64,000 nt of DNA from Paenibacillus naphthalenovorans. Lineage in GTDB: Bacteria > Bacillota > Bacilli > Paenibacillales > NBRC-103111. Both the position numbers and the translations under genes were made by a program. The number at the start of each line of letters is the position of its first letter. Position 1 is the first letter of the stretch. Shown piece by piece: positions 8,510 to 20,100 of the stretch. The notes beneath the pieces were generated by a model that was given only the letters and a program-made list of their open reading frames with translations, made no database searches and had not been told where the DNA came from. The stretch covers positions 1 through 64,000 of the forward strand of contig NZ_FNDY01000014.1 in assembly GCF_900099895.1 (NCBI RefSeq). Reading direction: 5' to 3'.

Positions 8510-8538
8510 TAGACGCGGCGCATTCCAAAATCCCTTCA
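8510..8538 (-). promoter_or_regulatory. Candidate autoregulatory ECF promoter
   Basis: On the minus strand TGAAGG (8533-8538) and CGTCTA (8510-8515) are separated by 17 bp, 33 bp upstream of the sigma gene. CGTCTA is a typical -10 for Bacillus ECF sigma factors; the -35 deviates from TGAAAC at two positions. Confidence 0.45.
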
Positions 8539-8552
8539 CTTTGCGCCAAAAA

Positions 8553-9245
8553 TTAATCGCATGAAACCGAGTTCACTCCATCCAGGCTCATCAGTTCCTC
8601 CACCGTTTGGGCAACCTTTACATTCTTGGCTAAGCGAAGCATTAAAGTAATCTGAAGCCGATTCCCATTCTCCATGGAAATTTCTTCCACCGAAAGCTTT
8701 TGAATGACGTTGCCTTGCTTGCTCAGCATAGTAACAACTCGGCCGAGAAGACTTGGACTATCGGTAGCCTCCAGCTTAAAAAAAAGCGTTTTTTTCGTGT
8801 GAAAATATTTTTGCTCGACGAGGTTTAGTAAAAAAAGACTGACCAAAGCCAGCGCACAAGTCAGAACCGAAGCATAATAAAATCCTGCGCCGACGGCAAG
8901 GCCAATGGCTGCGACAACCCACAAGGAAGCCGCCGTTGTAAGCCCCGTGATAGACTTACCGGTGAAAAGAATCGTTCCCGCTCCTAAAAATCCGATGCCG
9001 CTGATCACCTGTGCCGCGAGCCGGGCAGGATCCAACCGGACATTATCCAGCTTGGCGAATTCAGCAAACCCATACATCGACAACAGCATGATCAGCGTAG
9101 ACCCAAGGCATACGAGAATATGTGTGCGCAGTCCGGCTGCACGATTATTTTGCTCCCGTTCGAATCCGATGACTCCACCTAACAATAAGGCCAGCAGTAA
9201 ACGAAGCGTAATATGCAGCGTGTCAATTGTCCACGGATCATTCAT
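8553..9245 (-). CDS. MgtC/SapB family membrane protein
   Basis: The 230-residue protein has about five hydrophobic helices in its N-terminal 150 residues with MgtC hallmarks: GGVIGFEREQNNRAAGLRTHILVCLGS, then GIGFLGAGTIL and a Thr-Thr-Ala-x-x-Leu-Trp segment. The soluble C-terminal domain of about 85 residues is ACT-like, as in many MgtC proteins. These proteins are linked to magnesium homeostasis and ATP-synthase control, but the exact function in Firmicutes is unsettled. The start at MNDPWTID follows GGGAGGCGACGG. Confidence 0.85.
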   Translation of the reverse strand: MNDPWTIDTLHITLRLLLALLLGGVIGFEREQNNRAAGLRTHILVCLGSTLIMLLSMYGFAEFAKLDNVRLDPARLAAQVISGIGFLGAGTILFTGKSITGLTTAASLWVVAAIGLAVGAGFYYASVLTCALALVSLFLLNLVEQKYFHTKKTLFFKLEATDSPSLLGRVVTMLSKQGNVIQKLSVEEISMENGNRLQITLMLRLAKNVKVAQTVEELMSLDGVNSVSCD

Positions 9246-9369
9246 AAACCGTCGCCTCCCGATCAATGATAAAGATTAATGAAGATTATTGTAACACGGA
9301 AAGGTTCGTTACTGGAGACTTTGCAAAAAAATGCCGGGTGCCTCTATATGCTATATTTCCCTATAAAAA

Positions 9370-9396
9370 GCAAAAAAAGGCCGAAACAGGCCTTAT
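9370..9396 (-). terminator. Terminator after the GNAT gene
   Basis: On the minus strand AAGGCC-TGTTTC-GGCCTT is followed directly by a T-rich tail (TTTTTGCTTTTT), about 60 bp after the acetyltransferase stop codon. Confidence 0.75.
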
Positions 9397-9454
9397 CTGT
9401 TGGTTCCCTATCGGGCGGCACGAACGGATCGTGAAAAACCGTAAACTGCCGCGA

Positions 9455-9907
9455 TTATAACACTTTCTGGAATTTCGTTAATGTAATCCCCGGCGCCACC
9501 AACTGCATCTGAAGCGGCTGGTATCCATGTTTATCATACAATTGAACGGCAGGAATATTGTTCGTCCCCGTATATACGATAATCCTCATCCCCGGCAGCG
9601 CAAATTGCTCAAGGTGCTTCAGCAGTTTGCTTGCAATTCCGCGGCGAAAACAATCCGGATACACCATCATGCGGCTGATCGTCAATTCTCTGGCGCTCTG
9701 TTTGCATGCCGCGGCACCTCTGAGCTTTCCTTCTTCATAATAACCGAAGAACGATTCCCCGGATTCTTTTAAGCTGAGCGGGGAATCAAACAACGGAGGA
9801 ATTTCCTCAAAACCGATCAGCTCCGCCTCCACCCGATAAGCGGTTAGCTGCAGGGTGAGGAACTCCAGCACTTCCTGCGTATCGTTCAGATCGATTGCAC
9901 GAATCAT
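9455..9907 (-). CDS. GNAT family N-acetyltransferase
   Basis: The 150-residue protein has the GNAT fold. Acetyl-CoA-binding motif A is visible as MMVYPDCFRRGIASKLLKHLE (Q/RxxGxG/A variant RRGIAS, about residue 92), followed by the V-Y-x-G-x-N-N-x-x-A-x-x-L-Y-x-x-x-G-Y signature near the C terminus. The acceptor substrate cannot be read from the sequence. The start MIRAIDL follows AAGGGGG; 23 extra upstream codons have no RBS. It is downstream of gatB in the same direction with about 100 bp between. Confidence 0.83.
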   Translation of the reverse strand: MIRAIDLNDTQEVLEFLTLQLTAYRVEAELIGFEEIPPLFDSPLSLKESGESFFGYYEEGKLRGAAACKQSARELTISRMMVYPDCFRRGIASKLLKHLEQFALPGMRIIVYTGTNNIPAVQLYDKHGYQPLQMQLVAPGITLTKFQKVL

Positions 9908-10010
9908 GGATTTCGCCCCCTTTGTGCATAAAGAAAGCGGTAATGACCTCCAAAGTCCGGCACACCCAATTGCCACGCCGGACCGAGGCGCATACCACTT
10001 TGGATTTACA

Positions 10011-11459
10011 TTATGCGTTAAGACGTTCGATAATCAGCTTGTTTACCAGACCCGGATTGGCTTTGCCCTTGGTTTCCTTCATGACTTGTCCGACCAGGAA
10101 GCCGACCGCTTTTTCTTTGCCCGCCTTATAATCGGCAACCGATTGCGGATTGTTATTCACAATCTGATCGACAACGGCTTTAATCGCCCCTTCATCACTG
10201 ATCTGCACCAGACCTTGCTCTTCAACAATGGTCTGAGGGTCTTTGCCCGTTTCCAGCATAGACTTGAATACGGTTTTGGCGATTTTGCTGCTGATCGTTC
10301 CTTTTTCGATAAGCCCGATCATTTCTCCCAGACCTTTACCCGTAATTTTCACGTCGGCAAGCTCCAGGCTGTTGGCGTTCAAATATCCGAGCAGGTCGCC
10401 CATAATCCAGTTGGAAACCGCCTTGGCGTCTTTCGTGAAGTTCAAGCTCTCCTCGAAGAAATCAGCAAGCTTGATGGAAGAGGTAATGACCTCCGCGTCG
10501 TAGCTCGGCAAACCATATTCGCTGACGTAGCGTTTCTTGCGCGCATCCGGCAGTTCAGGAATCGATGCGCGGACGCGAGCCTTCCATTCCTCATCAATAT
10601 ACAGAGAGACCAGGTCCGGATCGGGGAAATAGCGATAGTCGTGAGCCTCCTCCTTGCTGCGCATCGTCAGCGTCTTGCCTTGGGCCTCATCCCAGCGGCG
10701 CGTCTCCTGCACGATATGGCCCCCGCTATCCAGCACGTCTGCTTGCCGCCATTCCTCGTATTCCAGACCGCGTTGAACGCCGCGGAACGAGTTCATGTTT
10801 TTGAGCTCGGTTTTCGTACCGAATTCCTTTTGCCCGAAAGGACGCAAGCTGATGTTTGCGTCGCAGCGCAGGGAACCTTCCTCCATCTTCACGTCGGAAA
10901 CGTCGCAATATTGCATGATGGCCTTGATCTTCTCCAGATATGCGCGCGCTTCCTCTGGAGAACGGAGATCCGGTTCGGATACAATCTCAATCAACGGAGT
11001 GCCGACGCGGTTGTAGTCGGCAAGCGTCGCATATCCTCCGTCCACGTGCGTAAGCTTGCCCGCATCCTCCTCCAGATGGACGCGCGTAATGCCGATGCGC
11101 TTCGTCTCGCCGTTCACTTCGATCTCAATCCAGCCATGCTCGCCTATCGGCTTGTCATACTGCGAAATTTGGTAAGCTTTAGGGGAGTCAGGGTAAAAAT
11201 AGTTTTTCCGGTCGAATTTACTTTCCGTTGCGATCCGGCAATTGAGCGCCATTGCTGCCTTCATGGCATATTCCACCGCCTGCTTGTTCAGTACGGGAAG
11301 CACGCCGGGATGTCCTAAACAAACCGGACAGGTATGCGTGTTCGGCGGAGCTCCAAATGAGGTGGAGCAGCCGCAGAAAATCTTGGATTTCGTGTGCAAT
11401 TCCACGTGCACCTCGAGTCCGATGACGGTTTCGTATTTCTTATCGGTTGCTGCTGTCAC
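10011..11459 (-). CDS. gatB: Asp-tRNA(Asn)/Glu-tRNA(Gln) amidotransferase subunit B
   Basis: GatB (482 residues, full length) phosphorylates the side chain of misacylated Glu-tRNA(Gln) or Asp-tRNA(Asn) and positions the tRNA, while GatA supplies ammonia. Visible marks are [15 protein letters not shown] at the N terminus, CxC...CPVCLGHPG zinc-type cysteines, HLEEDAGK, the central [12 protein letters not shown] block, and the C-terminal YqeY-like domain ([27 protein letters not shown]). Last gene of gatCAB, 19 bp after gatA. Confidence 0.98.
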   Translation of the reverse strand: MTAATDKKYETVIGLEVHVELHTKSKIFCGCSTSFGAPPNTHTCPVCLGHPGVLPVLNKQAVEYAMKAAMALNCRIATESKFDRKNYFYPDSPKAYQISQYDKPIGEHGWIEIEVNGETKRIGITRVHLEEDAGKLTHVDGGYATLADYNRVGTPLIEIVSEPDLRSPEEARAYLEKIKAIMQYCDVSDVKMEEGSLRCDANISLRPFGQKEFGTKTELKNMNSFRGVQRGLEYEEWRQADVLDSGGHIVQETRRWDEAQGKTLTMRSKEEAHDYRYFPDPDLVSLYIDEEWKARVRASIPELPDARKKRYVSEYGLPSYDAEVITSSIKLADFFEESLNFTKDAKAVSNWIMGDLLGYLNANSLELADVKITGKGLGEMIGLIEKGTISSKIAKTVFKSMLETGKDPQTIVEEQGLVQISDEGAIKAVVDQIVNNNPQSVADYKAGKEKAVGFLVGQVMKETKGKANPGLVNKLIIERLNA

Positions 11460-11478
11460 TTAAGGTTGCTCCTTTCTA

Positions 11479-12936
11479 TTACAGCTGCGGACGCTGCTTG
11501 TGGAAGTCGGTGTGCTGCTCGTAAGCATGGGCTACGCGGAGAATCGTCGATTCATCGAGCGCTTTGCCGATAATTTGCAGACCTACCGGCAATCCGTCCG
11601 AGAATCCGCAAGGAACGCTGATCGCTGGTATGCCGGCCAGATTGACAGGGATCGTCAGAATATCGTTCAAATACATGGTGAGCGGGTCCTCTGTCTGCGA
11701 ACCGATGCGGAAAGCCGTTGTCGGCGCAGTCGGCCCGATGACCACGTCATATTTTTCAAACACTTGTTCGAAGTCGCGTTTAATCAAAGTGCGCACTTTT
11801 TGCGCCTTCAAATAGTAAGCATCGTAATAGCCGGAGCTTAATGCGTAAGTGCCGAGCATAATCCGGCGCTTTACTTCATTTCCGAAGCCTTCGCTGCGGG
11901 ATTTCAGATATACGTCCAGTAAATTCTTTGGATTGTCGGCGCGTACGCCATACCGCACTCCGTCGAAACGAGCCAGATTGGAGGACGCCTCCGAGGACGC
12001 CAAAAGATAATAGGCGGCAACGGCATACTCCGAATGCGGAAGGGATACTTCTTCCACGACGGCTCCCAACCCTTCTAGCACTTTCAATGCCGTCAGCACA
12101 GCATCCTTCACCTTCGGATCGATTCCCTGACCAAGGTATTCCTTCGGTACAGCAATACGCAATCCCCGGACGTCACCTGTCAATGCGCTGATATAGTCGG
12201 GAATTTCCGTATTCAAGGATGTCGAATCCTTCGGATCGTGGCCTGCAATCGCTTGAAGCAGGTAAGCACTGTCCTCCACGTTTTTGGTCAGCGGCCCGAT
12301 TTGGTCGAGTGAGGAAGCAAAAGCCACCAAACCATAACGGGACACCAGGCCGTATGTCGGCTTCATACCTACAATGCCACAGTACGCCGCCGGCTGCCGA
12401 ATCGACCCGCCGGTATCCGAGCCAAGCGAGAAATACACTTCGCCGGCCGCTACCGCCGCGGCGGAACCACTGCTGGAGCCGCCCGGAACATATTCAAGAT
12501 TCCAGGGGTTGTGTGTTGGATAAAAACTGGAATTCTCGCCCGAGCCTCCCATGGCAAACTCATCCATGTTCAGCTTGCCCACGGAGATTGCCTCAGCTTC
12601 CTTCAGCTTGCTCACGACGGTGGCATCATAGATCGGATTGTAATTGCTGAGAAATTGACTTGCGCAGGTCGTCGTCACGCCTTCGGTGACGATGTTATCT
12701 TTCACGCCGATAGGCAGACCGAAAAGCAGTCCGCGGGGATGCCCCTCTCCGGAATGCTCGTCCAAAGCTTTGGCCGCCTTTCGCGCGTTTTCTTCATCCA
12801 GCTTGAGAAAAGCTCTCACCTTATGATCTACTGCAGCAATTCGTTTATACGATTCGTCCACCAGATCGGTGACCGTGATTTCTTTGGCATGAAGCTTGTT
12901 ATGTAATTCTTGCAGACGCAAATTAAGCAAAGACAA
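11479..12936 (-). CDS. gatA: Asp-tRNA(Asn)/Glu-tRNA(Gln) amidotransferase subunit A
   Basis: GatA (485 residues) is the amidase-signature subunit that releases ammonia from glutamine for the transamidation reaction. The catalytic triad is visible: Lys in GVKDNIV, cis-Ser in the glycine/serine-rich [14 protein letters not shown], and nucleophile Ser in [13 protein letters not shown] place the start at a TTG ([11 protein letters not shown] follows) because GGGAGG lies 8 nt before it and GatA proteins normally begin there; the upstream 27 codons re-read gatC and the spacer. It lies between gatC and gatB. Confidence 0.97.
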   Translation of the reverse strand: MSLLNLRLQELHNKLHAKEITVTDLVDESYKRIAAVDHKVRAFLKLDEENARKAAKALDEHSGEGHPRGLLFGLPIGVKDNIVTEGVTTTCASQFLSNYNPIYDATVVSKLKEAEAISVGKLNMDEFAMGGSGENSSFYPTHNPWNLEYVPGGSSSGSAAAVAAGEVYFSLGSDTGGSIRQPAAYCGIVGMKPTYGLVSRYGLVAFASSLDQIGPLTKNVEDSAYLLQAIAGHDPKDSTSLNTEIPDYISALTGDVRGLRIAVPKEYLGQGIDPKVKDAVLTALKVLEGLGAVVEEVSLPHSEYAVAAYYLLASSEASSNLARFDGVRYGVRADNPKNLLDVYLKSRSEGFGNEVKRRIMLGTYALSSGYYDAYYLKAQKVRTLIKRDFEQVFEKYDVVIGPTAPTTAFRIGSQTEDPLTMYLNDILTIPVNLAGIPAISVPCGFSDGLPVGLQIIGKALDESTILRVAHAYEQHTDFHKQRPQL

Positions 12937-12964
12937 GCAAAAATCCTCCCTTCGTAGTCTTACG

Positions 12965-13252
12965 TTATTCCAATACCGCCGGCACCTTGATCTGTCCGTC
13001 TTCTTCATCCGGCGCATTCAGCAGAACCTTCTCGATCGGCAAAGAGGGCTTAACGACATCTTCGCGCATGACATTCACGAGCGGCATCGCATGGCTTGTC
13101 GGCTCAACGCCGTCCGTATCCAGCTGATTCAACTGCTCGGCATATTTCAATATGGCATTCAATTGCTCAGTGAACCGCTCCTTTTCCTGATCCCCAAGTT
13201 CAAGTCTGGCCAATGCGGCTACGTGCTCCACATCCTTGATCGTAATACTCAT
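12965..13252 (-). CDS. gatC: Asp-tRNA(Asn)/Glu-tRNA(Gln) amidotransferase subunit C
   Basis: The 95-residue GatC stabilises the GatA-GatB complex. The family pattern [25 protein letters not shown] and the C-terminal [10 protein letters not shown]-like stretch ([13 protein letters not shown]) are clear. The start is MSITIKDV; the RBS is the weak GAGTGCAGGAA. First gene of the operon. Confidence 0.96.
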   Translation of the reverse strand: MSITIKDVEHVAALARLELGDQEKERFTEQLNAILKYAEQLNQLDTDGVEPTSHAMPLVNVMREDVVKPSLPIEKVLLNAPDEEDGQIKVPAVLE

Positions 13253-13480
13253 TTCCTGCACCTCACTCTTTAAGCAATCATTCTTTTCATTATAGCCTAG
13301 ATGGATTTTGAACTCAATTGTCAGCGTATAGGACAGGCGTGTAATAGACAATATAACTAGGAGATGAACGAATACGTCGTTCCGGATTCACCGGTCACTA
13401 TGAGAATGAACACAAAAACGGCCAAAAAATCACCTTCCAGCCGGTGTTTTCTTGACCGTATGTTAGTGCAGTATTTGACG
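13253..13480. other. Spacer between gatC and a hypothetical gene
   Basis: It holds the gatC promoter region and, near 13424-13447 on the minus strand, a weak CACC...GGTG stem followed by ATTTTTT that may terminate the upstream hypothetical gene. No coding potential is seen. Confidence 0.4.
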
Positions 13481-13858
13481 TTAAATCCACGCTTTCAAGT
13501 GGATTTGTTTAATAAAATCTTCGCGTGTCTGAACATCCTTGTTCGTATCGGCGACCGGCTCCTCTGAATCGCCGTTCATGATGCGGCGAAACAGTTCTTC
13601 ATTCTTCGTGGCAAGCGCATAATCGATCAGCGCCTCCCGCTCCACCCGGTCAACCTCCTGCTGCAGCAGCACTTCCTCAAGCTCAACATCGGCCCCGGGT
13701 ACAAAATAATGCTTATTCACCTTCGGTACGCGTACCACATAATCAAATACATTATCCGCATTACGGTCATACGCAATGATATATCCATATTCGCCGATCG
13801 GCAAATTTTGTTCAAAACTGTCGCCGACAATATAAACTTTTTGCCCTAAACGCAGCAT
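13481..13858 (-). CDS. Conserved-looking hypothetical protein, 125 aa
   Basis: I do not recognise a named family. The N-terminal 60 residues are beta-rich and KOW/SH3-like in pattern (MLRLGQKVYIVGDS...GEYGYIIAYDRNADNVFDYVVRVP). The rest is acidic and helical (VELEEVLLQQEVDRVEREALIDYALATKNEELFRRIM). No signal peptide or membrane segment. A plausible RBS (GAGGGGGAGCGTCC) precedes the ATG, and the composition is like its neighbours, so it is very probably a real cytoplasmic protein. It stands alone upstream of gatCAB. Confidence 0.7.
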   Translation of the reverse strand: MLRLGQKVYIVGDSFEQNLPIGEYGYIIAYDRNADNVFDYVVRVPKVNKHYFVPGADVELEEVLLQQEVDRVEREALIDYALATKNEELFRRIMNGDSEEPVADTNKDVQTREDFIKQIHLKAWI

Positions 13859-14123
13859 GGACGCTCCCCCTCTTGGTCCTACCGGCCCTTGCCTCTTGAT
13901 TCATGTCAAAAATCATATATGATCAATTGTTTTGATAGATTAGTAACTGCAAGATAATTCATGAATCGTTGTTTGCACTGGTGCCAGAAGCATTAATATG
14001 AATTCTATTAATTTTATCATTATTTCGTTGGCCAAGCAATGCTTGAGATTGCCTGCCTTTGATTTAATCATATCATCATCTTTTTTTGAAGAGAAGAGGT
14101 TATCTTTGCATAATTCCTTAAAC
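13859..14123. other. AT-rich intergenic region
   Basis: This stretch is AT-rich and without coding potential. It separates the housekeeping block from the surface-protein locus. Apart from the terminator at its right-hand end I see no clear element. Confidence 0.5.
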
Positions 14124-14163
14124 GTTAAAAAAAGGCGGAGAATTCGTAGCGAATCCTCCGCTT
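14124..14163 (-). terminator. Terminator of the giant surface-protein gene
   Basis: On the minus strand GCGGAGGATTCG-CTA-CGAATTCTCCGC forms a long stem followed by CTTTTTTT, directly after the stop codon of the 2140-residue gene. It marks the end of the roughly 19-kb Tad/SLH locus. Confidence 0.9.
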
Positions 14164-14173
14164 ATTCGACCGG

Positions 14174-17100
14174 TTAGTGCCGGATTTGATTCACGATGAC
14201 ATCATACATGCTTCCTATGATACGAACGGGTACATCCGTCGTTTGCTCCAAGCCGTTCGTCCAACGGACTTTGAACCGGAATGTGTACTCCTCTCCGTTT
14301 TGCAGCATACGAACGTGATCCGTATTCAGCAGCTGCCCTGTGAAGCGAATATCATTGCTGCCGGTAAGAGGGACGGTCTCTCCCGTTTCGATTAGCGTCG
14401 CATCCACATCGTCGGGCTTCGTTGCGCTTACACCCGTATCCGTCACCTGAGCGGCCAGCTCGAACGCTTCTCCGGCCCAAAAATCCCTTTCGCCCCTTTG
14501 CCGCTGCGGGTATTTCGCATTCCAGGCCTGACGGTAACTTTCCCACTCCGGTGTGTGGTTTACCCATCCCGTAATATCCAACGGAAGGACCACAAAGGAA
14601 TACGTTTGTTGAAACATTCCTCCCCAACCATCATGAATCGTAAGTCGGAACACATAGTTACCTTCGGGTATAGGGCCATAAGTAAACACGCTTTGCTGTC
14701 CCGAAGGAACGTTATGCCACTGCCGGATGGTTGAGAATTCGCCTCCGTTAAAGCTGCTTTCAACGGTTATGGACAAAGCGTCTCCGTCAGGATCGGATGA
14801 AATAACCGTAAACGCAGGCGTATCGTGTTCATAAATTGGGCTTGCAATAGTAAGTGTGCCGCTTGGCGCGCGGTTAATATAAAGCCATGCTTGCGGAGAC
14901 CAGTCGGATGCAGCTCCGTATTGGTCCCACACCATCACGCGCACCCTGAGTTTTTGCCCTGCCGGCAGATCGCTCGTTACAGTCCAGGATGCGCTTGTGC
15001 TTGCGGTGTTTTGAACAATTTTTCCGCTATCCAGCACCATGGCCGTATTTGCCTCATTAGTAATTTGAATCTGGAAATGAGTGAATAGGGTTCCCGGGTC
15101 CGGGTCTGTCTGCGACCAAGCAAGCGTAGGCCGCAGCGTATTGGCTATCGTCGGATTCGCCTGTGTTCCATAAGGATAACTCATATAAGCCTCAGGAGGA
15201 CGGTTTGTCGTCATCCATCCGATATTACTCCACCCCGACCAGGCTTCCCCATCGCTGACCTGAACCTGCGCCGAATACTTCTGACCCATAAGCAAACGAT
15301 TTTCCATGGTCCAGGCCCAGGAGGCTGCCGTTGTGTCCATAACCTGGTGATTCAAGCATTCGACGCAAAAACCGGCTTCATCCTTTATCATGAGGTTGAA
15401 TACGGTAAAAATCGTTCCTGGATTAGCATCCGCCTGATTCCATCGTATGGTCGGCTGCAAGCTGACAGGTGTCGGATTGGCTTGGGTACCTGTAGGGAAC
15501 GTAAGCGTCACTGTCGGCGGTACATTTGGCGGCGGTATGACGGTAACCGTAATGGTTTGCTCATACCAATCGCTCCATGCCCCGTATTCATCCTGAACCG
15601 CCATATATACGGTGTAAACTCCCGACTCCGTAGGTCTAACCAGTTTGGAAGCGACCGTGTTGCCGCTAGGTGTCACGTAATAAAACTTTTTGGCGTAAAT
15701 CCCACTGTTGTCGGCATAAGGCGCTTGGCAGTTGCCTTTTGCATAACACCGGTCCGGATCGAAGCTGTGATCGGTCCAAGCAACGGTATTATCAGCTGCT
15801 AGGCTTAGCGTGAATTTAGATATTGGAGCCCGATGAACAATAAGCTGCTGAGTGTACCAATCTGAGTATTTTGAGTAATCCTGGAATGCTTGAGATCCGT
15901 CCGCCAGCCTGTGATTAGGGTGCGGATCATCCGGCGCCCTGTACTCGATCTTATACACTCCAACCTTATCAAAATTCAGGATAGGCGTTGTTACGGTTTG
16001 TCCGTGACGGCTGGACAATCCGCTCTTCCCGTCCCCGGTGTCCAAGAATATGGTGGTGTCCACATGGGCGTATTTCCATTGGGTCCCGTTATCATATCTT
16101 GGATCGTTTTCTGGGTCAGAAAAAGTATGCTCGTATTTAACCTCCTTGTCCACTAGAGCGTATCCATTAAGATACTTGGATGTTTGCGGTGGATAAATGG
16201 CATAGCGTATGCCCTTGAACTCAGAGTATTCCTGTAGGGAATAAGGTCCAAATGTTCCGGAAGAAAAAGTGGAATCTGTTTTATCTATAACAAGAGTCCC
16301 ATTTTCATATATCCTAAATCTGTTACCGTTCATTTTTATTTGATAATTATACCAAGCATTATTAAATGAACTTCTAGCAATTTCGGAGATCGTTGTTTTT
16401 CTTCCGTTAACAATTTTTACTAATCTCAATCTGTCTTTCATAGACTCTAGACGATACATATTTTTCGAGTCTTGAATTCTGAAAGACATTCCGTAAGGAA
16501 TGTAATCCAAGTACGTGGCATTAGCTTTTTGTTCCCACTGAATAGTCGCATCAAATAAAGGAGACATGGATGGCTTCATTATTTGACCGAAACTAAAATG
16601 TTCGTTAGTGTTCTGAGTTTGTGAACTACTAGGAGTGAAACTATAGACTTGCCCACACATTATATAAAGATTCTCAGATATAACAGTAAGTTGATTGTAT
16701 GCATAAGTGTTACAAGATGTGTCAAAAAGAAAATTACCGGTCCTGGTTTCTTTTACTCTGCTGTATTCCAGTGATCTGCCGTTTATGTCGCCGTCGAACC
16801 CCAAATCAGTGTCTAAGTCAAAGTTTGTATTGAATCCAGCAGGTATAGTTGCCCAGTGAGATTGACCTGTTGCGACATCAAGGTATCTGTACTGTTGGCC
16901 TCCAGAAACACTACTATCGTAGGTTAGGTTATACCTAACTAAAGTTTCATCCTCATTAACACCACTTATGGTTGCACGTTCAGACCAACTCCCTGCTTGA
17001 CCAATTCTGGTAATCTTTCCTGTATCACCGTCAAACTTATACATATAGTATTGTGCAGTGAAATAGATGTTTCCGCTAGGGGCCCTGAAGCTAACGCTTC

Positions 17101-20100
17101 CCATCGTACCGGGATGTACTTTTGGCCCACCAAAGTCCCCCGTTTCTGATGGAACGTCCGTGTAGGTCTCTACCTTGTATGGAGTTGTTAGGTTGTCAAA
17201 GGTGTAGGACTTTATTATACGATTAGTCAAGTCTAGAGATTTATAGTCATAGTTGAATTTCATCAAAACTTGTAAATCAAATGGACTTGATCCATCACTG
17301 TATGTCGGGAATACCCCTGATTTATTCGTTGGTCCAAACCAACCACTAGAATTTTGCATTCTATAAGATCCAGAAGCATCTATAGATATATTTCCACCCC
17401 GCAAGGAGGCTATTTTATACCTTTTCCACTGAGTTGTAATATCGTAAGGACTTCCTTGGACCGCGAACTGATTTGAATGAAGTACTATTACCTCTCCCAC
17501 ATCTTCTTTTACGTGAACAGTATAGCGAGAGTCGAAAGGGAATTCTATTAACTGTATCGGTTGAGGAAGGTGGAACCCTGTTATATAAAGTCTCTGCCTT
17601 TCATACCATGACTGGTAACCACCAACCAAAAACATATTATTTCCCAAATAATAGTCGGGGGTAGAAAAGAAAGTAATACCCGGCAGACTACCATACCCTC
17701 CTGCTAGTGTTCCCGGAGCATCTGGTAATGCAAGTGATGGCATTTTATATTGTCCCGGAGATATGCTGCTTATGTTGTCGGTCCTAACTCCAGTAGATAA
17801 AGTTCCCGCAGGTGAAATCCTCCATGCGAATTTAGGAATAACATTCTTATCCAAAGTGGTATTTATCCAACTGTCAGTTAGGAAATCTCCGTTAGGAATC
17901 CCATTCCAGATCGCCGGTTCCGGTTCAGTAGTTTCACCACTTACCGTGAAGGATACTTCTGGACTGTCATTAATAGATTCGACAACATAATCTTTGTAAG
18001 CATCTTTTCCATAATCCTCTTTGGCATAAACACGGAAGCAATACTTCCCTACCTTATCTGGCTTAAAATCAAAAACTTCATTATTAGAAGATATAAGAGT
18101 GCTGGTCGGAGTGCAATTTCCATTGTTGTTAGCATCATAGCCATAAGTAACCCTGTACTGAACTATCGTATCCCCATCTGGGCTGTAAGAGGCATTTCGA
18201 AATTTTGCTGTTCCTACTCTGGACACTGTGGCGCTGTACTGAAAATCAATCACGGGCGGTTGGTCCGGAATGACCGTTAAATCCCATGTATCAGGCTCCA
18301 ACGATTTTAGGCCGGTATTGTCATAGACATGCAATTGAATTTTTTCAGTACCGACTACAGAATAACTCTGCTTGGCGTTTATCCATTCATCCTTTGTATG
18401 GTCAATCATGCGACCTTTTACCGGTGAATAGCTTTCGCTTGAATCCCAAGGAATGGTTAATGGACGACCTACTTTAATTACCTGCTGTCCCTTTATTTTA
18501 GGTATTGGGTTTGGGGGGACTACATCCAGGTTAGCACAAGCATTAGTAGAACTAACACCATCGGCAGCGTATGCGCAAACCACTTGCATACCCAATACAT
18601 CCGCGGTCATGCCTGAATAACTTTGTCTAGTGTAAGGCTTACTCCAGCTGTGTTTCCCTGGCAGCCCGCGCACCCACTCGGTGGTGTTCATAGGGTCCTC
18701 AAAATCCCAATAGAACGTAATCGGGTCGCCGTCAGGATCTTTCAGCTCCGTTACCTTTAACCCTACCGTATCTCCGACAATCGCCGTGCTGATCGGTTCA
18801 CCCGCTGTATCTACGAATGTAACTCTAAGCTGCGGAGGGTTATTAGGCGGCGGCGGTCCGATTTCAAACGTCTTCGGCCCAATGGTTCTTTCGACTCCGC
18901 AGCTGTCTAATGCAATGAAGGTTACCGTAACCGTACCGCTTTTCATATTGGCCGGATACTGCTTAGTAGCATGATCAAAAGCGAACACCCAGGAGTTCGT
19001 GTTACCACTTGTGTTCGGATACCAACCATGATCTGCTGCTCCAGGAGGCGGCATGGTCAACTCCCCGCCGTTACCGGACATGTGCCATTTAAACTTACTC
19101 AGCTCACACCCTTGCGGTCTGGTTTCAACCGTAAAAACGTTATTTTCCTTCCAAGGCAAAAAACCTTTTTGGATCGTTAATTCCCCCGTTAAAGTTCCTG
19201 GTTCTTGTGTAGGAGGAGGCGTTGTTTCACAAGTCGCTTGGGGGGTAAACGTTTCATTAGTGGTGTTATTCGATCGATTCGTATCTCCAACGGTATTACC
19301 GGAGTCTACGACCAATGAGAAGATTTTAGGCGCAGCTGTACTGAATGTATAAGAATAAGTTCCTCCCAGCAGCACACCATTGTTGGCCCCGCCTGACGCA
19401 TTCTCTGTTTTGACGACCACACCATCTACTTTTAGCTGCACCGTGAACGCCGTGGAGGTGCTTACGCCAATGTTCTTGTACGAATACCTGATGGTTTGTG
19501 TGCTTCCTACCGGGATACAAGCATTATCGACTTTGATTTCCTGAGCGGCGAGGTCGGGGGTGGCTGGTATTTCATAAGTAATCTCAACCTTCCCCATGCT
19601 GTAAATGTAGGTCTTTGCTTGCCAATCTGTATTGACTTCCATTACATAGTTATTGAGTTGGCCGTATCCTGTATTTTTGCTTTCAATTATACAATCATCT
19701 GGGTCACCTACAGGATTAGGGTCTTTCGACTCGAATGTACAAACGGTATTTAATACCCGTCGAACCGCAATTTGATTTGATCCATTAATGTATCCCCAAG
19801 AGTATGGTTCGATACCAATATGCTTTTCCGAAGCACCTGTTAATCGAATGCTGTTTGGATCAACAAGTGGGACCGGATCTTTGGGTTCAGGATTAATATT
19901 GGTTGGTTGAGTTTTATAGAATACAGATGGAGGAGGTACATTGTAAGATCTCGTCACCGCAGCTCCATTCATATTCCAGTTTGGGGCAATATCCACCATA
20001 TCTTTAGGTGGACTACCATACAGATACCTTAGATCGTTACCTTCCTTATTCGTTCCATTATATGTGGTAGGCGTCGAACTGGCCGTCGAGGAGCTTGCCG

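Noticed and set aside
10011-11318. A long plus-strand frame (9855-11318, 487 codons) opposite gatB
   Set aside because: It is the antisense shadow of the conserved gatB gene; it has no RBS and no known domain.
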